From assembly GCA_937900975.1 (NCBI GenBank), contig CALCPC010000722.1, positions 1 to 7,264 on the forward strand: DNA of 7,264 bases, in the 5' to 3' direction. The translations under genes were made by a program, and so were the position numbers. Below are positions 1 to 5,051 of the stretch, piece by piece. How positions within the stretch are numbered: the stretch's first letter is position 1; the number at the start of each line of letters is the position of its first letter. This stretch comes from an uncultured Paracoccaceae bacterium (GTDB lineage Bacteria > Pseudomonadota > Alphaproteobacteria > Rhodobacterales > Rhodobacteraceae). The notes beneath the pieces were generated by a model. The model ran no database searches. It was not told where the DNA came from and was given only the letters and a program-made list of their open reading frames with translations.

Positions 1-385
1 AGAGATAGAAGACCCAGGCAGCGGCGAACTTCGCCAGCACCACCTGCGCCTCGGGCACGGGTGTGGCTCTTGCCTCAGGCACGGTTGTGGCGGGCGCCTC
101 TGGTACGGGTGTTGTGCGCGCCTCGGGCGTTGCCGAACTGCGCGCGTCCGGCGTTGCTTTGCCGCGCGCCTCTGACGGGACGCGTGGCGCAAGCACGGCC
201 CGCGGCGGCGGCTCCAGATTGGCGGCAGCCCGCGCCGCCAGCGCAGCGGTCGAAGACGCCACCAGCGCCCATCCTCCGGTTTCCGTCACCAAAGGCAGGC
301 GCAGGGGCAACTGCGCAGTGTCGTGTCCAACAGCGTTGCTGTGAGGGGCGTTCGGCCCCCATTGATCGGTGCGAAAACGGGTCAT
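1..385 (-). CDS. Unrecognised protein with Pro/Ala-rich 8-residue repeats, N-terminal part (runs off left edge)
   Basis: An open frame of 128 codons starts at the ATG whose complement lies at 383-385 and runs without a stop past base 1. A good ribosome binding site (GGGAGGG) sits 4 bases upstream of the ATG. Residues 1-58 are ordinary mixed sequence beginning MTRFRTDQWGPN, with an Ala-rich stretch at about 45-56. Residues 59-113 are low-complexity, rich in Pro, Ala, Thr, Arg and Glu. They contain five to six imperfect 8-residue units, such as ARTTPVPE, APATTVPE and ARATPVPE. After the repeats comes a more hydrophobic segment (VVLAKFAAAWVFYL) that could open a folded domain or a membrane helix, but the window ends there. 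The repeats look like a flexible linker. It is divergent from hemF and separated from it by 256 bases. I do not recognise the family and cannot assign a function. The reading frame is well supported by the ribosome binding site and by the in-frame 24-base repeat period. Confidence 0.7.
   Translation of the reverse strand, partial: MTRFRTDQWGPNAPHSNAVGHDTAQLPLRLPLVTETGGWALVASSTAALAARAAANLEPPPRAVLAPRVPSEARGKATPDARSSATPEARTTPVPEAPATTVPEARATPVPEAQVVLAKFAAAWVFYL
49..192 (-). repeat. Degenerate 24-bp tandem repeat encoding 8-residue units
   Basis: About six units of 24 bases lie head to tail at 49-72, 73-96, 97-120, 121-144, 145-168 and 169-192. On the plus strand most units begin with cctc or a close variant. 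The first three are clearly related (cctcgggcacgg, cctcaggcacgg, cctctggtacgg) and the rest drift progressively. The period is a multiple of three and stays in frame with the partial minus-strand gene. Each unit encodes a variant of A-R-x-x-x-V/T-P-E. The least diverged units are nearest the window edge, towards the protein's C-terminal side. Confidence 0.75.
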
Positions 386-641
386 GAAGCCCTCCCACGG
401 GCGGTGGCACGAAACCGAGCCGGATGTAACGGGAGTTAAGGAGGTGTCGGGGCCGAAAGCGGCCCGCAATCCGGGCTGCTAGGCGTTAAACGCTCGTCCA
501 GATTGCATCATCGACGCTCCTCCTCTTCATGAGTCGCCCGTGGTATACCCCGGTTGCGACTTTCTGTCAGCCCCTCGCATTGCACTCCCGCAGAAATTGG
601 CCGAAAGATGCGCGTGAACGGGACACGCAGGGGGAGACACC
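386..641. promoter_or_regulatory. Divergent control region between the partial gene and hemF
   Basis: This spacer must hold the promoters of both the leftward partial gene and hemF, but I cannot place a convincing -35/-10 pair. No clear FNR-type box (TTGA-N6-TCAA) is visible, although heme genes are often oxygen-controlled in this group. Structures seen are: a hairpin with a 6-bp stem and AAAG loop at 450-465; an 11-base near-palindrome (gcgtt-a-aacgc) at 483-493; and a 5-bp hairpin (gcgtg/cacgc) at 612-628 immediately before the hemF ribosome binding site. A perfect Shine-Dalgarno-like string at 436-446 has no convincing gene after it. Confidence 0.5.
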
Positions 642-1541
642 ATGACCGACCCGGATCCGATGGCCGCCGAAAAGGCGGAGGCCGCCGCCTGGTTCGAGAC
701 ACTCCGCGACTCAATCTGCGCAGCGTTTGAGGCGCTGGAAGATGCGCAAGACCAGGGTCCGCACCAAGACCGCGATCCCGGACGGTTCCAGCGCAAGGAA
801 ACCCACCGCGCCAGCGATGACGGCAGCGACGCGGGCGGCGGGGTGATGAGCGTGATGCGCGGCGGCCGCGTGTTTGAGAAGGTGGGCGTCAATATCTCAA
901 CCGTCCATGGACAGCTTGGCGCGCAGGCACAACGCAGCCTGACGGCGCGCAAGGAAATTCCCGGCCTCGGCGACGATCCCCGCTTTTGGGCGTCGGGCAG
1001 CAGCCTGGGCGCGCATATGCAAAGCCCGAAAACGCCGGCCGTTCACATGAACACCCGCATGTTCTGGACGCCGGGCGCCTGGAGGTTCGGCGGCGGATCG
1101 GATCTCAATCCCATGGTTGAAGTGTCTGAGGACACGGCGTTTTTCCACCACGTCTTGGAAAAAGCCTGCGCCGCGCATGATCCGGCCTATTACCCGCGGT
1201 TCAAGGCCTGGGCGGATGAGTATTTCATGATCCGCCACTGGGGAGAGGCGCGCGGCGTCGGTGGCATTTTCTATGACGACCTTTGCACTGGCGACTGGCA
1301 GGCCGATTTCCGCTTTACGCAGGATGTCGGCCGCGCCTTTATCGACGCTTTCGTCCCTTTGACAGAGCGGCATATGGCAGAGCCCTGGACCGATGAGGAC
1401 CGTGCCTGGCAATTGGTCAAGCGCGGGCGCTATGCGGAGTTCAACCTGGTCTATGACCGGGGCACCCAGTTCGGCCTGCAAACCGGCCATAACCCAGAGG
1501 CCGTTCTGATGTCGCTGCCCCCGGTTGCCACCTGGCCCTGA
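642..1541 (+). CDS. hemF: Oxygen-dependent coproporphyrinogen III oxidase (HemF)
   Basis: HemF uses O2 to decarboxylate two propionate side chains of coproporphyrinogen III to vinyl groups, giving protoporphyrinogen IX in the late steps of heme synthesis. In bacteria it is a soluble homodimer. The 299-residue product matches the usual family length. Hallmark segments appear in order: VGVNISTVHG (81-90), GAHMQSP (123-129), VHMNTRMFWTP (134-144), WRFGGGSDLNPM (147-158), FFHHVLEKAC (167-176), YYPRFKAWADEYF (183-195), IRHWGEARGVGGIFYDDL (197-214) and RGRYAEFNLVYDRGTQFGLQ (261-280). H125, H135, H169/H170 and H199 line up by eye with the conserved histidines of the family. The start is set by AGGGGGAG ending 5 bases before the ATG. 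The C-terminus stops soon after SLPPVATWP. This is shorter than the enterobacterial tail, and I believe it is normal for alphaproteobacteria. It is monocistronic here. Organisms of this group usually also carry an oxygen-independent enzyme (HemN), not seen here. Confidence 0.97.
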   Translation: MTDPDPMAAEKAEAAAWFETLRDSICAAFEALEDAQDQGPHQDRDPGRFQRKETHRASDDGSDAGGGVMSVMRGGRVFEKVGVNISTVHGQLGAQAQRSLTARKEIPGLGDDPRFWASGSSLGAHMQSPKTPAVHMNTRMFWTPGAWRFGGGSDLNPMVEVSEDTAFFHHVLEKACAAHDPAYYPRFKAWADEYFMIRHWGEARGVGGIFYDDLCTGDWQADFRFTQDVGRAFIDAFVPLTERHMAEPWTDEDRAWQLVKRGRYAEFNLVYDRGTQFGLQTGHNPEAVLMSLPPVATWP

Positions 1542-1578
1542 TCAAGGCGGCCTGCCCGCGGCATCGCAAAACCGCGCC

Positions 1579-1597
1579 GGCGGCAAGGATCGCCGCC
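1579..1597 (+). terminator. Hairpin downstream of hemF, possible weak terminator
   Basis: The arms ggcggc (1579-1584) and gccgcc (1592-1597) can pair as a 6-bp all-GC stem around a 7-base loop, 38 bases after the hemF stop. No run of T follows, so it would be a weak intrinsic terminator, or simply a structure that protects the 3' end of the mRNA. Confidence 0.3.
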
Positions 1598-1620
1598 ACG
1601 ACCTCTCTGCCCGCGTGAGG

Positions 1621-1642
1621 CCCGCCCTGCCCGAAAGGCGGG
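1621..1642. terminator. Second hairpin downstream of hemF
   Basis: The arms cccgcc (1621-1626) and ggcggg (1637-1642) form a 6-bp GC stem with a 10-base loop. It lies 80 bases after hemF and just before the AT-richer stretch beginning gtctagagcg. No T-run follows on either strand. With the previous hairpin it is the most likely place for the hemF transcript to end, but the support is only structural. Confidence 0.25.
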
Positions 1643-1992
1643 GTCTAGAGCGTTTACTGATCCAATGTGAACGGAAATTGCCAAAGACGCGGCGCTGCCA
1701 TAACGACCGCGCCCAAAAAACGGCTGTCGCGCTGGCCCCACCACGCCCGCGCTCTGCCCCCGGGAACCGCGCGGTCCAAGCCGAGCCCATGCCAGCATGC
1801 GCAACGCGTCCGCCAAAACGCGCCGATAAAGCCGCGGCTTAACAGAAGCGACGGTGATCAGGCAAACAGCCCACGGCCCGCATCCCCAAACAGCCCAGTC
1901 CCAAGACAGCGCCGCCGATCTGAGGGGCGGATCCCAAAATCGTCAGGTCCGGAAACGGCGCGGAAACCGAAGCGTGGCCGCTCGGCACCCTG

Positions 1993-3093
1993 TCAACTGC
2001 TCCCCCGCGCCCCCGTCCCGGCCACAAACGCTGCATGGGTGGCGCGCGCGATCACCTGTTCCTCATCCGTTGGCAGCACCAAAAGCCGGACCGGGCCGGT
2101 CCCAAATTCCGCCCCCGCCACGTTGCGCTCTGCCGCTACCGACAGGCCCAGCCAATCCATGCCTTCGCAAACCTCCGCGCGGATCCTGGCAGAGTTCTCG
2201 CCGACGCCGCCGGTGAACACCACCGCGTCAAGCCCGCCCAGCTGTGCTGTCAGACCGGCAAGCTCCCCCCGGATGGTATGGCAGTACAGCGCTATGGCCT
2301 CAGCGGCGCGCGGATCCTTGGATGCCTCAAGAACCTGCATGTCGTTGGAGATGCCCGAGACCCCCAAAAGCCCGCTTTCGTGGTACAAAAGCCGTGACAG
2401 CGCAGGCTCGTCCATGCCTTCGCGCATCAGATGCAAAAGAACACCGGGATCGACCCGCCCGGGCCGCGTCCCCATCATCAGCCCGTCCAGGGCCGAAAAC
2501 CCCATCGTTGTCGCCACGCTTCGCCCCGCCGCCATCGCGCAGAGCGACGCGCCGTTGCCGAGATGCGCGACAATCACCCGCGCCGATGCAAGATCTGTCT
2601 TGGCCAGCGCGCTTGCCACGAACGCATAGGACAGGCCATGGAACCCATACCGCCGGATGCCCCGGTCCCAAAGGTTTCGCGGCAGCGCGAACCGGTCGGC
2701 GACGGTTGCGTGACCGCGATGAAAGGCAGTGTCAAAGCAGCCGACCTGCAACGCCCCGGGAAACGCGGCTTCGGCGCGGGCCACACCGGCCAGATTGGCC
2801 GGAAGATGCAGCGGCGCCAGCGGGACCAGCGCTTCAAGCGCCGCGCGCGTCTCGTCGTCCAGGCGCGCGGGCTCTGCGAAAGTGGCGCCGCCGTGCACAA
2901 TCCGGTGCCCGACCGCAACGATCGCATCGCCGGCCGCGCCGGCCTCGGCTGCGATCCTGTCCATCTGAACGGCGGCGTCCGTGCTTTCCAGGCGACCGCT
3001 GCTAAGGCGCAAAAGCGTGTCGCCAGCCTCATACACCGCGTATTTGAGCGAGGATGCGCCCGCGTTCAGCACCAAGATCAAACTCCGCGCCAC
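1993..3093 (-). CDS. ackA: Acetate/propionate-family kinase (AckA type)
   Basis: This enzyme interconverts acetate plus ATP with acetyl phosphate plus ADP in the cytosol, and relatives act on propionate or butyrate. I chose the GTG at 3091-3093, giving 366 residues. It follows AGGGGG by a few bases and places the family N-terminus (RSLILVLNAGASSLKY) right at the start. An upstream ATG at 3180 would add 29 Arg-rich residues unlike the family. Landmarks are: N10 in the first phosphate motif; HRIVHGG (63-69, R64); PLHLPAN (94-100, H96); FDTAFH (120-125, D121); RYGFHG (148-153, H152); HLGNGAS (177-183); GTRPGRVDPG (208-217, R210); FTGGVGEN (293-300); and PTDEE (341-345, catalytic Glu region). All the catalytic positions I can map are present. 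At about 366 residues it is shorter than the roughly 400 of enterobacterial AckA. The usual partner, phosphate acetyltransferase, is not adjacent. Exact substrate preference cannot be read from sequence alone. Confidence 0.93.
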   Translation of the reverse strand: MARSLILVLNAGASSLKYAVYEAGDTLLRLSSGRLESTDAAVQMDRIAAEAGAAGDAIVAVGHRIVHGGATFAEPARLDDETRAALEALVPLAPLHLPANLAGVARAEAAFPGALQVGCFDTAFHRGHATVADRFALPRNLWDRGIRRYGFHGLSYAFVASALAKTDLASARVIVAHLGNGASLCAMAAGRSVATTMGFSALDGLMMGTRPGRVDPGVLLHLMREGMDEPALSRLLYHESGLLGVSGISNDMQVLEASKDPRAAEAIALYCHTIRGELAGLTAQLGGLDAVVFTGGVGENSARIRAEVCEGMDWLGLSVAAERNVAGAEFGTGPVRLLVLPTDEEQVIARATHAAFVAGTGARGSS

Positions 3094-3362
3094 GGCCGTC
3101 CCCCTTTTTGCCCGGATCCTGCGCCGAAACGCGCGCCAGCCTAAGCGTTCCCACCTTTGGGCGCGAGCAATTTTCGCCACCCGCCTGCGCTTGCCCGCCT
3201 GCCGTCGCGAATGGCGTCGCCGCGCCCGTCTGGCCGCGCGCCACCGGCGCTTTTCGCAATCTTGGCCTGCCGCCGCAGCGCCAAGATCTGGACGTGGATG
3301 GCGCCGGGGTGACAGAATAGGCGCAAAGCCCCGCGCCGCGGGCGGAAAACAGGGAGACTGAA
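3094..3362. promoter_or_regulatory. Divergent control region between ackA and the solute-binding protein gene
   Basis: Both flanking genes must be transcribed outward from these 269 bases. Ribosome binding sites are clear at both ends: AGGGGG before the ackA GTG, and AGGGAGA (3351-3357) before the ATG at 3363. I could not fix a promoter with confidence on either strand. The region holds a strong inverted repeat at 3259-3287 (listed separately) and a 13-base palindrome, cccgcg-c-cgcggg, at 3330-3342 just ahead of the binding-protein ribosome binding site. Either could be an operator or an mRNA structure. Confidence 0.5.
3259..3287. promoter_or_regulatory. Strong inverted repeat / hairpin in the ackA-SBP spacer
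   Basis: The arms atcttggc (3259-3266) and gccaagat (3280-3287) are perfectly complementary. Inside them ctgc (3267-3270) pairs with gcag (3275-3278), leaving a cgcc loop and one bulged base (3279). The result is 12 paired bases, among the most stable structures in the window. It lies 75 bases before the binding-protein start. No T-run flanks it, which argues against an intrinsic terminator. It is better read as a protein-binding palindrome or a structured 5' leader. Confidence 0.5.
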
Positions 3363-4889
3363 ATGACGCCGACCATTCGACCCGCGCTCAACAGCCTTGC
3401 GCCGCCGTCTCTTGCGCGATTTGGCGCGCTTGCCGCCCCGGCGCTGCTTTGCACAGCGCTTGCCGCCCCGCTTCAGGCGCAAACCGAGGTCACGCTTGGC
3501 GCGCAACTTGAGCCGCCGCATCTCGACCCAACGTCGGCGGCCGCGGCGGCGATTGACGAGGTTGTCTATGCCAATGTTTATGAGGGTCTGACGCGGTTCG
3601 ACGCCAACGGCGCCATCCGCCCCGCGCTCGCCTCCGCGTGGGAGATTTCGGACGATGGGCTTAGCTACACCTTCACCCTGCAGACCGGCGTCAGTTTCCA
3701 CGACGGCGCCGCCTTTTCGGCGGATGATGTGAAATTCAGCCTGGACCGCGCGCGGGGCGCGGACAGCACAAACGCGCAGAAGGCCCTTTTTGCCAGCATC
3801 GACAGCGTGAACGTCATCGACGATGCCACGGTCGAGATCACGCTGTCAGAGCCTGACGGTGCGCTTCTTTTCAACCTTGCCTGGGGCGATGCGATTATCA
3901 TCGACGATAGCGACGTCGAGACACTGAAAACCGCACCCATTGGCACGGGACCGTTCCGCTTTTCAAACTGGGTGCAGGGCGACCGGATCGAGCTGGTCAA
4001 AAACCCCGATTATTGGGGCGAACCCGCGGCGCTGGACAAAGCCACGATCCGCTATATCACCGATCCCACGGCTGCGTTCGCGGCCATGATGGCCGGCGAT
4101 ATCGACGCGTTCCCCGTCTACCCCGCGCCGGAAAACCTGGCCCAGTTCGAGGCGGATCCCCGCTTTCAAGTCATCGTCGGCTCCACCGAGGGGGAAACGA
4201 TCCTGTCGATCAACAACCAGGCACCGCCTTTTGACGATGTGCGGGTGCGCCGGGCGGTTGCGCTGGCCATCGACCGGCAGGCCATCATCGACGGCGCGAT
4301 GTTTGGCTTTGGCACGCCCATCGGCACGCATTTCGCCCCGCACAACCCGGCTTACACCGATTTGACCCCGCTTTCGCCCCACGACCCCGAGGCCGCCCGG
4401 GCCTTGCTGGCCGAAGCGGGCTTTGCCGACGGGTTCACGACGACGCTGAAACTTCCGCCCCCCTCCTATGCGCGCCGGGGCGGTGAGATCGTCGCCTCGC
4501 AATTGCGCGCGGTTGGCATCCAGGCGGAGATAAGCAACCTTGAATGGGCGCAGTGGCTAGAGCAGGTCTTCCGCGGCAAAGACTACGGTTTGACCATCGT
4601 CAGCCATACCGAACCGATGGATATCGGGATCTACGCCCGGCCGGACTATTATTTCCAATATGACGATCCCGCCTTTCGCGCGCTTTACGCGGGCCTTGCC
4701 AAGGTCTCGGACCCGGATGAGCGTGCTGCGATCCTTCAGGCGATGCAAACCCGCATCGCCGAAAACCACGTGAACGGGTTTCTGTTTCAGCTGGCCAAAA
4801 CCGGCGTGGCGGATGCGCGTTTGCGGGGTCTTTGGCCGAACTCGCCCACCCAAGCGACCGATTTGACCGGCGTTTTCTGGGCGGAATAG
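3363..4889 (+). CDS. Periplasmic solute-binding protein, family 5 (peptide/nickel/opine ABC-transporter type)
   Basis: Proteins of this family (SBP_bac_5, the DppA/OppA fold) bind peptides or similar solutes in the periplasm and hand them to an ABC permease. The 508 residues begin with a Sec-type signal peptide: a hydrophobic stretch at about 20-37 and probable cleavage after LQA39. C30 is not in a good lipobox, so the protein is probably soluble. Family signatures are: YEGLTRFD (73-80); an ALAS-WEISDDGLSYTFTL segment (88-106); GVSFHDGAAFSADDVKFSLDR (109-129); PIGTGPFRFSNW (192-203); VKNPDYWG (212-219); DDVRVRRAVALAIDR (291-305); ALLAEAGF (347-354); and a C-terminal GVFWAE. The ATG is supported by AGGGAGA six bases upstream. 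Both neighbours run on the other strand, so no permease or ATPase gene is adjacent. It must borrow a transporter encoded elsewhere, or act as a sensor protein. Ligand unknown. Confidence 0.95.
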   Translation: MTPTIRPALNSLAPPSLARFGALAAPALLCTALAAPLQAQTEVTLGAQLEPPHLDPTSAAAAAIDEVVYANVYEGLTRFDANGAIRPALASAWEISDDGLSYTFTLQTGVSFHDGAAFSADDVKFSLDRARGADSTNAQKALFASIDSVNVIDDATVEITLSEPDGALLFNLAWGDAIIIDDSDVETLKTAPIGTGPFRFSNWVQGDRIELVKNPDYWGEPAALDKATIRYITDPTAAFAAMMAGDIDAFPVYPAPENLAQFEADPRFQVIVGSTEGETILSINNQAPPFDDVRVRRAVALAIDRQAIIDGAMFGFGTPIGTHFAPHNPAYTDLTPLSPHDPEAARALLAEAGFADGFTTTLKLPPPSYARRGGEIVASQLRAVGIQAEISNLEWAQWLEQVFRGKDYGLTIVSHTEPMDIGIYARPDYYFQYDDPAFRALYAGLAKVSDPDERAAILQAMQTRIAENHVNGFLFQLAKTGVADARLRGLWPNSPTQATDLTGVFWAE

Positions 4890-4922
4890 CGCGCAAAGCC
4901 GGCCGCAAAGCGTTGCCCGCCA

Positions 4923-4964
4923 GGCGGCAAACCCCTGCCAGGGTCGGGGCAGGGGCGTGCCGCC
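4923..4964 (+). terminator. Large hairpin after the solute-binding protein gene, probable (bidirectional) terminator
   Basis: An outer stem of 7 bp (ggcggca 4923-4929 with tgccgcc 4958-4964) and an inner stem of 8 bp (cccctgcc 4932-4939 with ggcagggg 4948-4955) are joined by a 2x2 internal loop and closed by an 8-base loop. That gives 15 paired bases, 33 bases after the stop at 4889. There is no T-run, as is frequent in high-GC genomes. A competing shorter hairpin (ttgcc 4913-4917 with ggcaa 4926-4930) overlaps its left arm. Confidence 0.6.
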
Positions 4965-4969
4965 GGTAC

Positions 4970-5012
4970 GGGCCGCGTGGAACGGCGCCAAGCCCATCGC
5001 CAAGCGCGGCCC
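4970..5012. terminator. Second hairpin in the convergent spacer
   Basis: The arms gggccgcg (4970-4977) and cgcggccc (5005-5012) are perfectly complementary over 8 bases. Within the 27-base interval, ggcg (4984-4987) and cgcc (4998-5001) can pair as well. It starts only five bases after the larger hairpin, and may help end transcription from either side. Confidence 0.4.
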
Positions 5013-5020
5013 AATGGTCG

Positions 5021-5044
5021 GCGCGTGGGCGACCCACTGCGCGC
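5021..5044 (-). terminator. Hairpin just downstream of the chemoreceptor gene
   Basis: Arms gcgcgtggg (5021-5029) and ccca plus cgcgc (5033-5036, 5040-5044) form a 9-bp stem with a 3-base loop and a 3-base bulge (ctg). It lies seven bases past the chemoreceptor stop codon (5052-5054) in its direction of transcription, so it is a candidate terminator for that gene. No T-run follows. Confidence 0.4.
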
Positions 5045-5051
5045 TGTCATG

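Larger units (their letters stand above)
1542..1992. other. Convergent spacer between hemF and the acetate kinase; no convincing gene
   Basis: About 450 bases separate the two converging genes. All longer open frames here are extensions of shadow frames from the neighbours, with no family resemblance. Contents seen are: two hairpins downstream of hemF (listed separately); a locally AT-richer stretch at about 1645-1695 that looks unlike its surroundings; and an exact 11-base direct repeat (caaacagccca) at 1863-1873 and 1887-1897. On the minus strand a possible 49-codon frame begins with GTG at 1986-1988, four bases after the kinase stop, and ends at 1839. It contains a hydrophobic stretch but has a poorly spaced ribosome binding site, so I do not call it a gene. 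A long spacer of this kind may also be the remains of decayed genes. Confidence 0.5.

Noticed and set aside
75..410. A 111-codon minus-strand frame and two plus-strand frames over the left end
   Set aside because: They overlap the 128-codon minus-strand frame that has the better ribosome binding site. The in-frame repeats and sensible composition favour that frame.
545..600. A hemF promoter at ttgcga with a possible -10 near 577
   Set aside because: The -10 half is a poor match and alternatives of equal quality exist nearby.
1667..2629. A 320-codon plus-strand frame spanning the spacer and the antisense of ackA
   Set aside because: Composition is Pro/Ser/Arg-rich without motifs, no ribosome binding site is apparent, and two thirds is antisense to a well-supported kinase.
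3094..3180. An N-terminal extension of the acetate kinase to the ATG at 3180
   Set aside because: The 29 extra residues are Arg-rich and unlike the family, while the GTG at 3093 has a ribosome binding site and begins the conserved N-terminus.
3351..3480. A lipoprotein signal for the solute-binding protein (Cys30)
   Set aside because: The residues before Cys30 (ALL) do not fit the lipobox, which needs Gly, Ala or Ser just before Cys. A normal LQA cleavage site follows at 39.
3141..3701. A 186-codon minus-strand frame across the binding-protein start
   Set aside because: It is very Arg/Lys/Gly-rich, antisense to the signal peptide and first domain of a clear gene, and lacks recognisable motifs.
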